DNA of 64,000 bases from Pandoraea norimbergensis. GTDB taxonomy: Bacteria > Pseudomonadota > Gammaproteobacteria > Burkholderiales > Burkholderiaceae. The notes beneath the pieces were generated by a model. It saw only the letters and a list, made by a program, of their open reading frames with translations. It had not been told where the DNA came from and did not search any database. The position numbers and the translations under genes were made by a program. Shown piece after piece: positions 25,967 to 35,129 of this stretch. Position 1 is the stretch's first letter; every line of letters begins with the position of its first letter. The DNA lies in NCBI RefSeq assembly GCF_001465545.3, contig NZ_CP013480.3:806001-870000 (forward strand), read 5' to 3'.

Positions 25967-25988
25967 GCACGGGGAATCATGCCCGTGC
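25967..25988. terminator. Hairpin between convergent small genes
   Basis: GCACGGG-N8-CCCGTGC lies between the tiny plus-strand frame and the stop of the leftward LTXXQ gene. There is no strong T-run on either side, so its function as a bidirectional terminator is only plausible. Confidence 0.35.
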
Positions 25989-25997
25989 GTTGGCTTG

Positions 25998-26489
25998 TCA
26001 TTTCGTCGGTGACGCGTGATGTTCTGCGGATCTGAAGACGGCGTCCGCGTTCGCCTTCTGCGCGTCGGACATGTTGTTGTACAAGGCCTCGAACGGCGGC
26101 ACGAGTTTGGTGACTCCGTCGGCATGCATCTGCGCGAGATCGCGATACGACTTCATATCGTCGAGCGCAGTCATCCGGTTCTGATGGTCATTTCTCGATT
26201 GCGCTAACGTCGTCATGGTGTCTGCGTTGGCACGCATGACGTCCGCAAAGTCTTTCCACAAAGCTTCTTGTGTGCGCGTGATATGCAGTTTTGTGTGGAG
26301 ATCGGTAATGCGCGTTTCGATACGGGAGCGCGCGGCCGTGTTCATCAGGTGCGGCGCCCCCGGCGTGCCTGCGCCCGCTTGCATCGGGGCGGCTTGTGCG
26401 AAGGGGGAAGCCATTGCGAGCGTGAAACATGTTGTGGTGGCAATCCACCGGGTGGAATTCGGTGAATCCGGCGATGACGGGTGTTCCAT
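25998..26489 (-). CDS. Periplasmic LTXXQ-motif (Spy/CpxP-like) protein
   Basis: 163 residues with a signal sequence (CFTLAMASPFAQA, cleavage near APMQ). The mature protein is helical. The motif LHITRTQEALWKDFADVMRANAD corresponds to the LTxxQ helix, followed by DDMKSYRDLAQMHADGVTKLVPPFEALYNNMSDAQKANAD, which matches the second half of the family. Spy/CpxP proteins are envelope-stress chaperones or adaptors of Cpx signalling. GGAG lies 8 nt before the ATG. No sensor kinase is adjacent. Confidence 0.75.
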   Translation of the reverse strand: MEHPSSPDSPNSTRWIATTTCFTLAMASPFAQAAPMQAGAGTPGAPHLMNTAARSRIETRITDLHTKLHITRTQEALWKDFADVMRANADTMTTLAQSRNDHQNRMTALDDMKSYRDLAQMHADGVTKLVPPFEALYNNMSDAQKANADAVFRSAEHHASPTK

Positions 26490-26564
26490 GACGGGGCTCC
26501 GTGTGACTTTACAGACTCACGATGCCCGCAATATCGCTGCCGGTCCGTTCGGTAACCGACGAAG

Positions 26565-27554
26565 TTACGCCGGTGCACGCAGGGTAATCCCTGTCCAATG
26601 ACCGTCGGCTTGTAATTCCCGGATGAGGTCGGCAATGCATTGGCGCACGGCCAGCGTGGCCGAGCCCACCGGCAGCGAGTTCGACCAGCACACGCTGGCC
26701 GGTCGTACCATCTGGGGCGACACGATGCGCAGTGCTTTCGGCCGTAGCGCGGGGTCGCGAGGGGCGAGTGCCGATGCGGGCAAGATCGCGCACGCATCGC
26801 CTGCACGCGCGATATCGATCAGCGTGGGCAGCGAGTCGATGTCGGCAACGATGTTCAGCTCGACGTTGGCTTGCGAGAAGCTGCGCTCAATCAGCAGGCG
26901 CAGGCCATTCGATGCGCTCGGCACGACCAGTGGCACATTCGCCAGCCGCGCCAGTTCACAGGTGCCGCTCGCGACGTCGTTGCTGTGTTCGCGGGCACCG
27001 GGGGCGGTGTTAGCGTCAGCATAGATCTCGGGGCAGACCAGATGTCCGCCCATCACATACAGTTCCTCGTCGAACAACGGCATGACCGAGATGCCGCGCG
27101 TCTCCGAATCGCGAAACAGCATCGCGAGATCCAGCCGGCCGTTGGCGAGCAATTCGCCGATATAGCCGCTCATGCTCTCGAAAATCTGCAAACGAATGCC
27201 GGGATATTGCGTGCGCACCCGCTGAAACAACGGCACGGCGAGAATCGCGGCAATGGTCGTCGGGAAGCCTACCGCCACCGGCCCCGCTTCGCTGCCGCCC
27301 CCCTCGCGAACTTCTTCTCGAATCTGCTCCATCTGCCGCAGCACGACGCGCGCATGGCGATACAGCGTCTTGCCCGCGTCGGTCGGCACGACACCCTGCG
27401 CACTGCGAATCAGCAACTGCGTCTGAAGCTCCTCTTCGAGCGTGCGCAACTGCTGACTCAACGACGGTTGAGCAATCAGCAGCCGTTCGGCCGCTTTCGA
27501 GAGGCTGCCGCTATCGACGATGGCGACGAAGTTGCGCAGTTGCCGGACATCCAT
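26565..27554 (-). CDS. LysR-family transcriptional regulator (Nac/CysB-like class)
   Basis: 329 residues from the ATG at 27552-27554; the open frame extends 12 codons further. The helix-turn-helix contains GSLSKAAERLLIAQPSLSQQLRTLE, close to the Nac-type subgroup. It is divergent from the 2-hydroxycarboxylate transporter, CoA-transferase and lyase genes. A T-N11-A dyad lies in the 219-bp promoter region, so it is the likely regulator of that operon. Confidence 0.87.
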   Translation of the reverse strand: MDVRQLRNFVAIVDSGSLSKAAERLLIAQPSLSQQLRTLEEELQTQLLIRSAQGVVPTDAGKTLYRHARVVLRQMEQIREEVREGGGSEAGPVAVGFPTTIAAILAVPLFQRVRTQYPGIRLQIFESMSGYIGELLANGRLDLAMLFRDSETRGISVMPLFDEELYVMGGHLVCPEIYADANTAPGAREHSNDVASGTCELARLANVPLVVPSASNGLRLLIERSFSQANVELNIVADIDSLPTLIDIARAGDACAILPASALAPRDPALRPKALRIVSPQMVRPASVCWSNSLPVGSATLAVRQCIADLIRELQADGHWTGITLRAPA

Positions 27555-27671
27555 GAGCTTTGAGAGCAAGGAGTAAGGGGAGTGGGGCATAGCGTACCCC
27601 TATACGAGCTCCGATGAAATGGCGGCCGAAGTCAAAATTCCTAGTCGGCGAGAACGAATTTTGTGCTTAGC

Positions 27672-27688
27672 CATAGGTTGAGCCTATG
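27672..27688. promoter_or_regulatory. LTTR box upstream of the 2-hydroxycarboxylate operon
   Basis: CATAGG-TTGAG-CCTATG is a perfect dyad with T-N11-A spacing in the divergent region between the LysR and transporter genes. A CCTATAGTG sequence about 50 bp downstream could be part of the transporter promoter. Confidence 0.72.
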
Positions 27689-27773
27689 CCAGTATCCGAA
27701 TTCAGTATTTCCTCTCCGGCTTTTCGCGCGCCTATAGTGCGGCAGGAAAACGCATAAATCGGAGACAGAACAA

Positions 27774-29144
27774 ATGCAGATGCGTGAACGCACCCCCCTT
27801 GGCTCGGCCGAGCATGCGCCCTCGGGCGGCCTTTCCCCGGCTGGCACGGCTCATCGGTTTCGCGACGCCTGGTGGCGCCTCATGGATATGCGCATCGGCA
27901 TCGTGCCGCTACCCGTGCATATCGTGCTGGCGCTCGCGCTGATCGCGACCGCTGCCACCGGCAAACTCTCGGCAGAACTCTCGCCGATCATCGCCTTGCT
28001 CGCCGTGTGCAGTTTCACGTGCATGGAAATCGGCCAACGCATCCCGATCTTCCGCAGCATCGGCGGCCCGGTGATTCTGGTGACGTTCCTGCCGTCTTAT
28101 CTGGTCTTCACGCATGCGCTGCCGCCTGCCGTGGTCAAGCGGATCGTCGACTTCTGGAAGGCCGGCAACTTCCTGTACCTGTTCATTCCCGCGATCATCG
28201 TCGGCAGCATTCTGAGCATGGACCGCAAGGTGCTGATCGGCGGCTTCCTGCGCATCTTCGTGCCGCTGGTCGCCGGTTCGCTGCTCGCGGGTGCCGTCGG
28301 GACTGCCGTAGGCACGCTGCTCGGCATGGGCGTGTTCCACACCGTGTTCTTCGTCGTGATTCCGGTCATGTCGGGTGGTCTGGGCGAAGGCGTCATTCCG
28401 CTCACGCTCGGCTACTCGGAAGTGCTGCACCAACCGGCGGGTGAATTGCTCGCACAGGCCTTGCCGGCCGTGATGCTCGGCAACGTGACGGCGATTGTGT
28501 TCTCCGGCGTACTCAACGCGATCGGCAAGCGCTATCCGTCGCTGACCGGCAACGGCCAGTTGATGCGCTCGGGTGACGACGATCTGCCGGAAACCGCCAA
28601 GTCCACCGCGCCGATCGATGCCACCGATATCGCCGCCGCCGGCATGATCGCCGTGTGCCTCTACTTCGTCGGCATGCTCGCGCAGAACACGCTGGGCCTC
28701 CCGGGGCCGGTGATGATGCTGGTGCTCGCGGTCGCGGCCAAGGTGTTCTTCGTGTTCTCGCCGCGTCTGGAGCGGGGTGCTGGCGTGGTCTACAAATTCT
28801 TCGCCACCGCTGTCACGTATCCGCTGCTGTTTGCCATCGGCGTCGTCATTACACCGTGGCAGAAGATCATCGATTCGTTCAACGTGCCGACGCTCGTGAC
28901 CATCGTTGCGACCGTGGCCACGCTGATGGTCACCGCATTTGTCGTGGCACGCCGCATGAATATGCACCCGATCGACGCGGCCATTGTCGTGGGCACGCAC
29001 AGCGGCCTCGGCGGCACTGGCGACGTCGCGATTCTCACCGCCGCGAACCGCATGCGCCTGATGCCGTTCGCGCAGATTGCTACCCGTATCGGCGGCGCGA
29101 TCACGATCACGCTGAGCCTTATCGTGCTCGCCAAGATCGTTTGA
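27774..29144 (+). CDS. 2-hydroxycarboxylate transporter family (CitS/MaeP-like) protein
   Basis: 456 residues with about 11 membrane segments. The two re-entrant loops of the 2HCT family are visible: SGGLGEGVIPL near residues 200-210 in the N-terminal half and HSGLGGTGDVAIL near 410-422 in the C-terminal half. Known members are Na+ or H+ symporters or precursor/product exchangers for citrate, malate, lactate or citramalate. It is followed by a CoA-transferase and a CitE-like lyase on the same strand, so malate or citramalate is a better guess than citrate. Confidence 0.88.
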   Translation: MQMRERTPLGSAEHAPSGGLSPAGTAHRFRDAWWRLMDMRIGIVPLPVHIVLALALIATAATGKLSAELSPIIALLAVCSFTCMEIGQRIPIFRSIGGPVILVTFLPSYLVFTHALPPAVVKRIVDFWKAGNFLYLFIPAIIVGSILSMDRKVLIGGFLRIFVPLVAGSLLAGAVGTAVGTLLGMGVFHTVFFVVIPVMSGGLGEGVIPLTLGYSEVLHQPAGELLAQALPAVMLGNVTAIVFSGVLNAIGKRYPSLTGNGQLMRSGDDDLPETAKSTAPIDATDIAAAGMIAVCLYFVGMLAQNTLGLPGPVMMLVLAVAAKVFFVFSPRLERGAGVVYKFFATAVTYPLLFAIGVVITPWQKIIDSFNVPTLVTIVATVATLMVTAFVVARRMNMHPIDAAIVVGTHSGLGGTGDVAILTAANRMRLMPFAQIATRIGGAITITLSLIVLAKIV

Positions 29145-29184
29145 CGCACCACTCGTCTTTCACTTTCCTCCGGAGATCGTTGTC

Positions 29185-30363
29185 ATGAGGCCACTCGACG
29201 GCATCAAGGTCATCGCGCTCGAACACGCCATTGCGGCGCCGTTTTGCACCCGTCAACTGGCCGACCTCGGCGCCCGCGTCATCAAGATCGAGCGCCCCGG
29301 CGTCGGTGACTTTGCTCGTGCCTATGACGCACGCGTTGAAGGCATGTCGTCGCACTTCGTGTGGACCAACCGCTCGAAAGAGAGTCTGTCGCTCGACCTG
29401 AAACAGCCTGCCGCGCAGGACGTGCTGCACCGCCTGCTGGCCGACGCCGACGTGTTGGTGCAGAACCTTGCGCCGGGCGCGGCTGACCGGCTCGGCCTGT
29501 CCTATGAGGCGTTGGCGGAGAAATATCCGCAGATCATCGTGTGCGGCATTTCGGGCTACGGCCCGGATGGCCCGTATCGCGACAAGAAGGCTTACGACCT
29601 GCTCATCCAGAGCGAGTCGGGGTTCCTGTCGGTGACGGGCTCGCCTGAGGCCTCGGCGAAAGCCGGTTGTTCGATTGCCGATATCGCGGCTGGGATGTAC
29701 GCGTACACCAATATTCTGTCGGCGCTGCTGCAACGCCAGAAGACGGGACGCGGCTGCCGCATCGACGTGTCGATGCTGGAGTGCATGGTCGAGTGGATGG
29801 GCTTTCCGCTGTATTACGCCATCGACGACCAGAACCCGCCGCCGCGTGCCGGTGCCGCGCACGCCACGATCTTCCCGTACGGGCCGTTCGCCGCTGGCGA
29901 TGGCAAGACGGTGATGCTCGGGTTGCAGAATGAGCGCGAGTGGAAGGTGTTCTGCGAGAAGGTGCTGGAAAAGACTGAACTGATCGACGACGAACGTTTT
30001 CGCTCGAATCCGCTGCGGCTTGAGAACCGCGAAGTCTTGCGCGCCATCATCAATGACGTGTTCATGCAGTTGAGTGCGGCGCAGCTCGTCGCCCGCCTCG
30101 ATGCGGTCGGCATCGCCAACGCCAACCTGAATTCGATGCACGACGTGTGGAATCACCCGCAACTGGCGGCGCGCGGTCGCTGGACGCAAGTGCAGACGCC
30201 GAACGGTCCGGTGACGGCGCCGCTGCCGCCGGGCGTACCGGCGTCGTTCGCGCCGCGTATGGACCCGATTCCCGCACTGGGACAACACACTGACGCGATC
30301 CTCGCAGAGCTGGGCCTCACGTCCGCACAGATCGCCGAGATGCGCGCCGGGCACACCGTCTGA
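29185..30363 (+). CDS. Class III (CaiB/BaiF) CoA-transferase
   Basis: 392 residues. The family start LDGIKVIALEHAIAAPFCTRQLADLGARVIKIERP is intact. The catalytic Asp is probably Asp166 in ADIAAGMYA, and the segment GISGYGPDGPY is present. The enzyme transfers CoA between carboxylic acids through a mixed-anhydride/thioester intermediate. It lies 40 bp after the transporter and its stop overlaps TGATG with an alternative start of the lyase. In this context it may charge malate or citramalate with CoA from succinyl-CoA or acetyl-CoA (inference). Confidence 0.85.
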   Translation: MRPLDGIKVIALEHAIAAPFCTRQLADLGARVIKIERPGVGDFARAYDARVEGMSSHFVWTNRSKESLSLDLKQPAAQDVLHRLLADADVLVQNLAPGAADRLGLSYEALAEKYPQIIVCGISGYGPDGPYRDKKAYDLLIQSESGFLSVTGSPEASAKAGCSIADIAAGMYAYTNILSALLQRQKTGRGCRIDVSMLECMVEWMGFPLYYAIDDQNPPPRAGAAHATIFPYGPFAAGDGKTVMLGLQNEREWKVFCEKVLEKTELIDDERFRSNPLRLENREVLRAIINDVFMQLSAAQLVARLDAVGIANANLNSMHDVWNHPQLAARGRWTQVQTPNGPVTAPLPPGVPASFAPRMDPIPALGQHTDAILAELGLTSAQIAEMRAGHTV

Positions 30364-30383
30364 TGCGCAAGGAGACACCGATC

Positions 30384-31202
30384 ATGCCATTCCGTTCGTG
30401 GTTGTTCGTGCCGGGCAATCGTCCCGAGCGATTCGCGAAGGCCCTCGCTGCGGGCGCCGACGCTGTCATCGTCGATCTCGAAGATGCGGTGCCGCTTGCC
30501 GACAAAATCACTGCGCGTGCGCAGGTGCGTGAGTGGCTGGCGGGCGAGTTAGCCGAGGCGGACACCCCCATCTATGTCCGCATCAACGCGGTGACGACCG
30601 ACTGGTTTGCCGACGACGTGCGCGCGCTCGCGGCGTTGCCACGTGTGGCCGGTCTGGTGGTACCGAAGGCGGAGGACACCACGACGTTGATCGCCGCGGC
30701 CACGGGGGCTCATGACGCGTTGCGTGTCGTGCCGTTGATCGAGACCGCTCGCGCGTTCGGTGGGCTCGATGCCATCGCATCCGCGCCGCGTGTCGAGCGG
30801 TTGATGTTCGGCACGATCGATTTTCAACTCGATATCGGTATCGAAGGCGATGGCGACGAGTTGCTGTACTTCCGCTCGCAACTGACGCTGGCGTCGCGGC
30901 TGGCGGGCATTGGGGCACCGGTCGACGGCGTGACCACCGTGTTTGATGACGCCGAGGCGATCGAGCGGGAGGCTCGCCGCGCGAGACGCCTCGGCTTTCG
31001 CGGCAAGCTGTGCATTCATCCGAAGCAGATTGCTGCCGTGCACGCCGCGTTTGCGTGGCGCGACGACGAGATCGCATGGGCCCGGCGCGTGGTCTCGGCT
31101 GCCGAGGCGAGCGGCGGGGCGGCCGTCGCGCTCGACGGGAAGATGGTGGACGCGCCCGTACTGACGAAGGCGCGGGAGATTTTGGCCAGTTTGCCGGGGT
31201 GA
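30384..31202 (+). CDS. CitE/HpcH-type CoA ester lyase (malyl- or citramalyl-CoA lyase-like)
   Basis: 272 residues from the ATG at 30384, which has GGAG about 9 nt upstream; an ATG at 30363 overlapping the previous stop is less likely. Family features are RSWLFVPGNRPERFAKA at the start, VDLEDAVPLADK with the acidic metal site, PLIETARA with a metal-binding Glu, and FGTIDFQLDIG with a metal-binding Asp. Aldol cleavage of malyl-CoA to glyoxylate plus acetyl-CoA, or citramalyl-CoA to pyruvate plus acetyl-CoA, fits the operon with a CoA-transferase and transporter. No citrate lyase alpha or gamma subunits are present, so it is not citrate lyase. Confidence 0.85.
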   Translation: MPFRSWLFVPGNRPERFAKALAAGADAVIVDLEDAVPLADKITARAQVREWLAGELAEADTPIYVRINAVTTDWFADDVRALAALPRVAGLVVPKAEDTTTLIAAATGAHDALRVVPLIETARAFGGLDAIASAPRVERLMFGTIDFQLDIGIEGDGDELLYFRSQLTLASRLAGIGAPVDGVTTVFDDAEAIEREARRARRLGFRGKLCIHPKQIAAVHAAFAWRDDEIAWARRVVSAAEASGGAAVALDGKMVDAPVLTKAREILASLPG

Positions 31203-31211
31203 GGTGTCAGC

Positions 31212-31799
31212 TCACAGATCCAATCGGGAGATCTTGGTCCCGGACAGCGAGATGTCACCCATCAAGCCGCTGTTGGTCATGACAAACGCTTCAACAGGAT
31301 GACTGGTCGTCGTCGTATCGATCTGACCATTGGCACCCACTTTGACAATCGCGACGGACGCGTCGGCACCGGCCGACCACCCGTTTGAGTTGACGAATTT
31401 GTCGAGCGCTTCCTGCGTCATGAACAGATAGACCATCGACTTCGATTGCATCCCCAACTGGGCGCCCACGGAAGCGGACGAGACGCTGTAATACCCGCTC
31501 GTGCGCGTTCCGACCCGCAGAACACCGTCACCGTGCTGTCCGCCCACGATCACACCGGCCTGAATGACGGAGGGAAACACCAGCACGCCTTGCGCCTTGC
31601 CCACCAGTTCGCGCGAACCGGGAACCGTCGAGAGCAGCCTCGAGAGCGTGCCGTCTGCTGCGGCGTCGATAGACTGCTTGCGCGAATTGTTGGCCTCGGG
31701 TGTGGCCGGTGAGTTGCCTGACGTCGAGCATCCCGAGAGGACGGCAACCAACGCTGCGGCGACAACGGAAGCCCGGAAAAATTGACGACGAGTTTGCAT
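31212..31799 (-). CDS. SYLF/YSC84-domain lipoprotein (BPSL1445-like)
   Basis: 195 residues. The N-terminus has a TRRQFFRA segment and a lipobox LSGC with Cys at about 24, so it is a lipid-anchored envelope protein. The mature domain shows SYLF features: GVLVFPSVIQAGVIVGGQHGDGVL, YYSVSSASVGAQLGMQSKSMVYLFMT and a final beta segment. SYLF domains bind phospholipid in eukaryotes; bacterial versions are poorly defined outer-membrane-associated lipoproteins. An oriented copy of the shared bipartite motif lies 144 bp upstream. Confidence 0.8.
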   Translation of the reverse strand: MQTRRQFFRASVVAAALVAVLSGCSTSGNSPATPEANNSRKQSIDAAADGTLSRLLSTVPGSRELVGKAQGVLVFPSVIQAGVIVGGQHGDGVLRVGTRTSGYYSVSSASVGAQLGMQSKSMVYLFMTQEALDKFVNSNGWSAGADASVAIVKVGANGQIDTTTTSHPVEAFVMTNSGLMGDISLSGTKISRLDL

Positions 31800-31942
31800 G
31801 ACGATCTCCGATTTTTATTGTGAAGCACCCACCGATTGAGCCGAGCCCCGCGTGCCAGCGCCCGCGGAAACGGCGGAAATATCCCTGCGCACTCATCTCA
31901 GGGGCAATTGTCTGAGAGTGTCGGATTTGTGACGGCGCGTTG

Positions 31943-31983
31943 CCATTGGTAGTTGGGGCAGCACCGATTGCCCGTCGGGGCAG
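31943..31983 (-). promoter_or_regulatory. Shared bipartite motif, copy a (toward SYLF lipoprotein)
   Basis: Read leftward, this has CTGCCC, 16 nt, CTGCCCC, then a tail with ACCAATGG. The 14 bases TGCCCCGACGGGCA are identical to copy c. The motif lies upstream of the lipoprotein start at 31799 and points to it. Confidence 0.65.
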
Positions 31984-31998
31984 CGCAAGATATCGACG

Positions 31999-33726
31999 TC
32001 AGGTCTCGTTTTCACCACGGGGACCGGCGCTCTCCTGTGCGGGGGAGGGCGCCCAACCTTCGCGCGCGATGACAACCGGCATCTCCGGTTGTTCTTCGAA
32101 ATGAGGCGACATGATCTGCACGCCATATTCGTTGAATACATCGACGATCTGACTATGCAGTTCGCTCAACATGACGAGGCGCTGCGCAGGATTGACCGGC
32201 GCGACATGCAAGTCGTATTCGATATAGAAGTCCGAGAGCGAACGTTGAAGAACGAAGGGTGCCGGTGATTGTGCGACGCTTTTCGTTCGTGCCGCAGCAA
32301 GACTCAGCATTGCCTGCACCTGCCGCCATGGCGTGTCGTAGCCGATGGTCACCGAGGTGACGACCAGCGCTGGCGCGTTGCCGTCCCGGCTCGAGAAGTT
32401 GTGCACGATGGCACCGACGACAACGGCATTCGGAATGGTGACTTCTTCCCGGCGCACGTTGGTCAGCTTGACCGACAAGGTGTCCACGCTCACGACCACC
32501 CCGGCCGTGTCGCCGATCTGCACCATATCGCCGGCCTGAAACGCGCGGCTGTATGTCACGACGATGCCGCTCATCAATTGATTGACGATGCCTGCCGAAC
32601 CGAGCGAAATCATCAGACCCAATAGCACGCTCAATCCCTTGAAAACATCGCTTTGCGCGCCCGGAAAATACGGATAGGCAAACGTCAGCGCAAGCGCCCA
32701 GACCACGATGGCGACGATGCGACGGGAAGCATCGGCGGTGTCGGGATGCAGACCCGGGATATTGAGGTGACGTTGCTGGATCGCTGAAAAGACGTTGTTG
32801 ATGAGATTGTGCAGCGCGCGTGTGAGGAGAAATATCACCGCAATGGCGATCAGCCCGGGAATTGCATTGACAATGCCCAGCGCGAAGGTGTTCAACAAGT
32901 CCCAGAGAAAGCTGCTCAAGCGCTCGCCCATGGGCTCGGAGACAGGGAAGCGCTCCAGCACATAGATGAGGTAGACATAGACCAGCGCGGCCACAAAGAA
33001 AAGAAACAGCAACTGCACGATCTGCCGCGCCAACTGGAATGCCGACCCGGTCCAGTCGAAAGTTTGCGACGTGCGTCGAAGCAGATGCGCCTCGACGGCA
33101 TATTGGATGCGCGTCTGGAGCCGGGTTTGCAGCCGGCCGGCGATCCAGACCACGACGCCTAACACGACCGTTGCCAGCAGGGAAAGGAGGACGCCGCGAA
33201 TGATGTTGGGCCAGTGCAATTGCGCTTGTCTGGCGGCTAACGCGGTATCGAGCCGCACCTGTGTCTCCTGAGCGATGACCTCGAACGGGCGGTCGTCGGC
33301 TTCGTCGACATCGCCCGTCAGGAGCGCAAAAAGAATACGGTCGCCGCGACGGAATACCATGCCGTGGTTGGGTCCCATCGACGCCTGAACCGCTTGCGTG
33401 GGGAGGCTCAGAACGCTCTCTGGCAAGCCGTCAAGCACGGCGTAGGAGCGCTCGGCACGTTGCTGCGGCGTGGCGCCACTGAGCGACGCGCGAAATGTCG
33501 CGATCGGACGATCCATGTATCGAAGATCGGCGGCAGACGTATCGGGTGCAGCGGCAGGGCGTGACGCTTGTGCGTGGACCGCTGGCGACACGGCGACAAT
33601 CGCCAGACAGACGGCCAGCGACATCAGGAACGACGTCAAGCGCGAGGCAAGTTTTCGGCAAGACGACCGCATCGTCTCGTCTCGCGAGATGGCAGAGAAA
33701 GTCGCGGGTGCGTCAGTGCGGTTCAT
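31999..33726 (-). CDS. MscS-family mechanosensitive ion channel
   Basis: 575 residues from the ATG at 33724-33726 with AGGAG about 9 nt upstream. A second in-frame ATG 19 codons on starts directly at the signal-like segment (SFLMSLAVCLAIVAVSPAVHAQA). Several TM segments precede the pore helix at about 388-420, GLSVLLGLMISLGSAGIVNQLMSGIVVTYSRAF, followed by the beta domain GDMVQIGDTAGVVVSVDTLSVKLTNVRREEVTIPNA. A smaller relative of the channel at 23021, expected to open on osmotic downshift. It is divergent from a membrane-protein gene, with motif copy b between them. Confidence 0.88.
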   Translation of the reverse strand: MNRTDAPATFSAISRDETMRSSCRKLASRLTSFLMSLAVCLAIVAVSPAVHAQASRPAAAPDTSAADLRYMDRPIATFRASLSGATPQQRAERSYAVLDGLPESVLSLPTQAVQASMGPNHGMVFRRGDRILFALLTGDVDEADDRPFEVIAQETQVRLDTALAARQAQLHWPNIIRGVLLSLLATVVLGVVVWIAGRLQTRLQTRIQYAVEAHLLRRTSQTFDWTGSAFQLARQIVQLLFLFFVAALVYVYLIYVLERFPVSEPMGERLSSFLWDLLNTFALGIVNAIPGLIAIAVIFLLTRALHNLINNVFSAIQQRHLNIPGLHPDTADASRRIVAIVVWALALTFAYPYFPGAQSDVFKGLSVLLGLMISLGSAGIVNQLMSGIVVTYSRAFQAGDMVQIGDTAGVVVSVDTLSVKLTNVRREEVTIPNAVVVGAIVHNFSSRDGNAPALVVTSVTIGYDTPWRQVQAMLSLAAARTKSVAQSPAPFVLQRSLSDFYIEYDLHVAPVNPAQRLVMLSELHSQIVDVFNEYGVQIMSPHFEEQPEMPVVIAREGWAPSPAQESAGPRGENET

Positions 33727-33782
33727 CGTGGACGCTCCTGAATTGTCACAGCGGACCTGTGGCGATTCTCGCGCGATCCAAC

Positions 33783-33822
33783 GTGCCCCGGGGGGCAAAA
33801 TGCTTGCCCTAAACCCCGATGG
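33783..33822 (+). promoter_or_regulatory. Shared bipartite motif, copy b (toward 33893 gene)
   Basis: GTGCCC at 33783, TTGCCC at 33804 (21 bp start to start), then CCCCGATGG ending at 33822. The inner part forms an inverted repeat GGGCAA-N5-TTGCCC. It points to the membrane-protein start 71 bp downstream. Confidence 0.7.
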
Positions 33823-33892
33823 CGCGCTCGCGCATCCGGCGCAAGACTACGGGCCTGCACTACCTCACGCGACATCCGGCAAGGAGGCATTC

Positions 33893-35107
33893 ATGGGGAA
33901 TGAAATTCGGTCTGCCGACGCGAATCCCTCACAGCCCGACCCAGCGCCGGACATGGAGATGTCTCTCGTTCAAGGCGATCTCGGATTTCATCTCCAACGC
34001 CGTGTGCGGCTCATTCCCGCCGTCGGCATGGGCGCATGGCGCAGAGCGCTGATCTTCGCCGCCGTCAGCTGGCTGCCCCTGGCCGTGTGGGCGGTACTCA
34101 CAGGTCGCGCGCTGCAAGGCACCGGCGACGATACCCTCACCGCGCATTTCGGCATTCATGTGCGCTGTCTTGTCGCGATCCCGTTGTTGGTCGCCGCAGA
34201 AGGTGTGGCGCAGAAGATGATGCCGCCGCTGCTCAAATACTTCGTCGAGAGTGGTGTCGTCACTGAACAGACTGCCCCGGAATTTCGGCGGCAGTTGTCA
34301 CGCGTGGCACACCTTCGCGATCTCTCGCTGCCGTGGGTCGTCATTTTCGCGGTGGCGATCGCGTGTTCGACGATCGGTGCGCTGTACGGTCGCGCGGAAG
34401 ATCTGGCGTGGATGAATCAAGGCGAGCGGGTGCGTGACATCACCTTCGGCGGCTGGTGGTTCGTGCTCGTCATTCGTCCGCTGTTCACGGTGTTGCTGCT
34501 CGCGTGGCTATGGCGCGTATGCCTGCTGTTCGTGCTGCTGCTCAAGATCGGCAAGCTTCCGCTGGCACTTGTGCCGTCACACCCAGATCGCGTGGGCGGC
34601 CTCAGTTTTGTGGAGCACATGGCATTCATGTTCAGCCCGGTGGCGTTTGCCATTTCTGCTGTCGTCGCCGCGTCGTTTGCCCACGAGGTTGTTTATCACG
34701 GCGCGAGCGCAATGCAGATGAAGACGCTGCTTATCTCAAGCGCCGTGCTGATTTCGCTCGTCTTTCTGATTCCCTTTCTACCGCTGGGTATCCCGCTTGG
34801 CAGGCTCAAGCGCCGGGCAGCATTCGAATACGGCAGCCTGGTGGCGCATCACGACCGGCTCGTGCATCAGCGCTGGATTTTGCATCGCGATGTGGGTCGG
34901 CCCGAAATACTCGATGCGCCGGAGTTGGGGCCCGTCGCCGACGTGCATGCCATCTACGACGCCGTGGTTCACATGCGCTCGATCCCGTTGAGCAAGGTGT
35001 CCATCGTTGCGATCGTCGTCCCGGCCACACTGCCGATGCTCTATGTCGCGGCGATGCAATTGCCGTTGTCTGCGGTGTTGGGCAAGGTCTTCAAGGCATT
35101 GATCTGA
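33893..35107 (+). CDS. Polytopic membrane protein of unknown function
   Basis: 404 residues from the ATG at 33893, with a strong AAGGAGG at 33881-33887. The open frame runs much further upstream, but that part is antisense to the MscS gene and is not likely coding. About six hydrophobic segments are visible (near residues 50-70, 95-115, 145-165, 185-215, 245-275 and 280-310), plus a last one near the C-terminus. Between them lie charged loops such as RPEILDAPELGPVADVHAIYDAVVHMRSIP. I do not recognise the family. It carries the shared bipartite motif in its promoter. Confidence 0.65.
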   Translation: MGNEIRSADANPSQPDPAPDMEMSLVQGDLGFHLQRRVRLIPAVGMGAWRRALIFAAVSWLPLAVWAVLTGRALQGTGDDTLTAHFGIHVRCLVAIPLLVAAEGVAQKMMPPLLKYFVESGVVTEQTAPEFRRQLSRVAHLRDLSLPWVVIFAVAIACSTIGALYGRAEDLAWMNQGERVRDITFGGWWFVLVIRPLFTVLLLAWLWRVCLLFVLLLKIGKLPLALVPSHPDRVGGLSFVEHMAFMFSPVAFAISAVVAASFAHEVVYHGASAMQMKTLLISSAVLISLVFLIPFLPLGIPLGRLKRRAAFEYGSLVAHHDRLVHQRWILHRDVGRPEILDAPELGPVADVHAIYDAVVHMRSIPLSKVSIVAIVVPATLPMLYVAAMQLPLSAVLGKVFKALI

Positions 35108-35129
35108 CGGACCGGGGCGTTGACCGTAG

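Noticed and set aside
27909..29000. 363-residue minus-strand frame opposite the 2HCT carrier
   Set aside because: Antisense to a gene with conserved re-entrant loop motifs; His/Arg/Asp-rich shadow.
30384..31202. Citrate lyase beta subunit (citE proper)
   Set aside because: No citD, citF, citX or citG neighbours; a CoA-transferase precedes it, so a free CoA-ester lyase is more likely.
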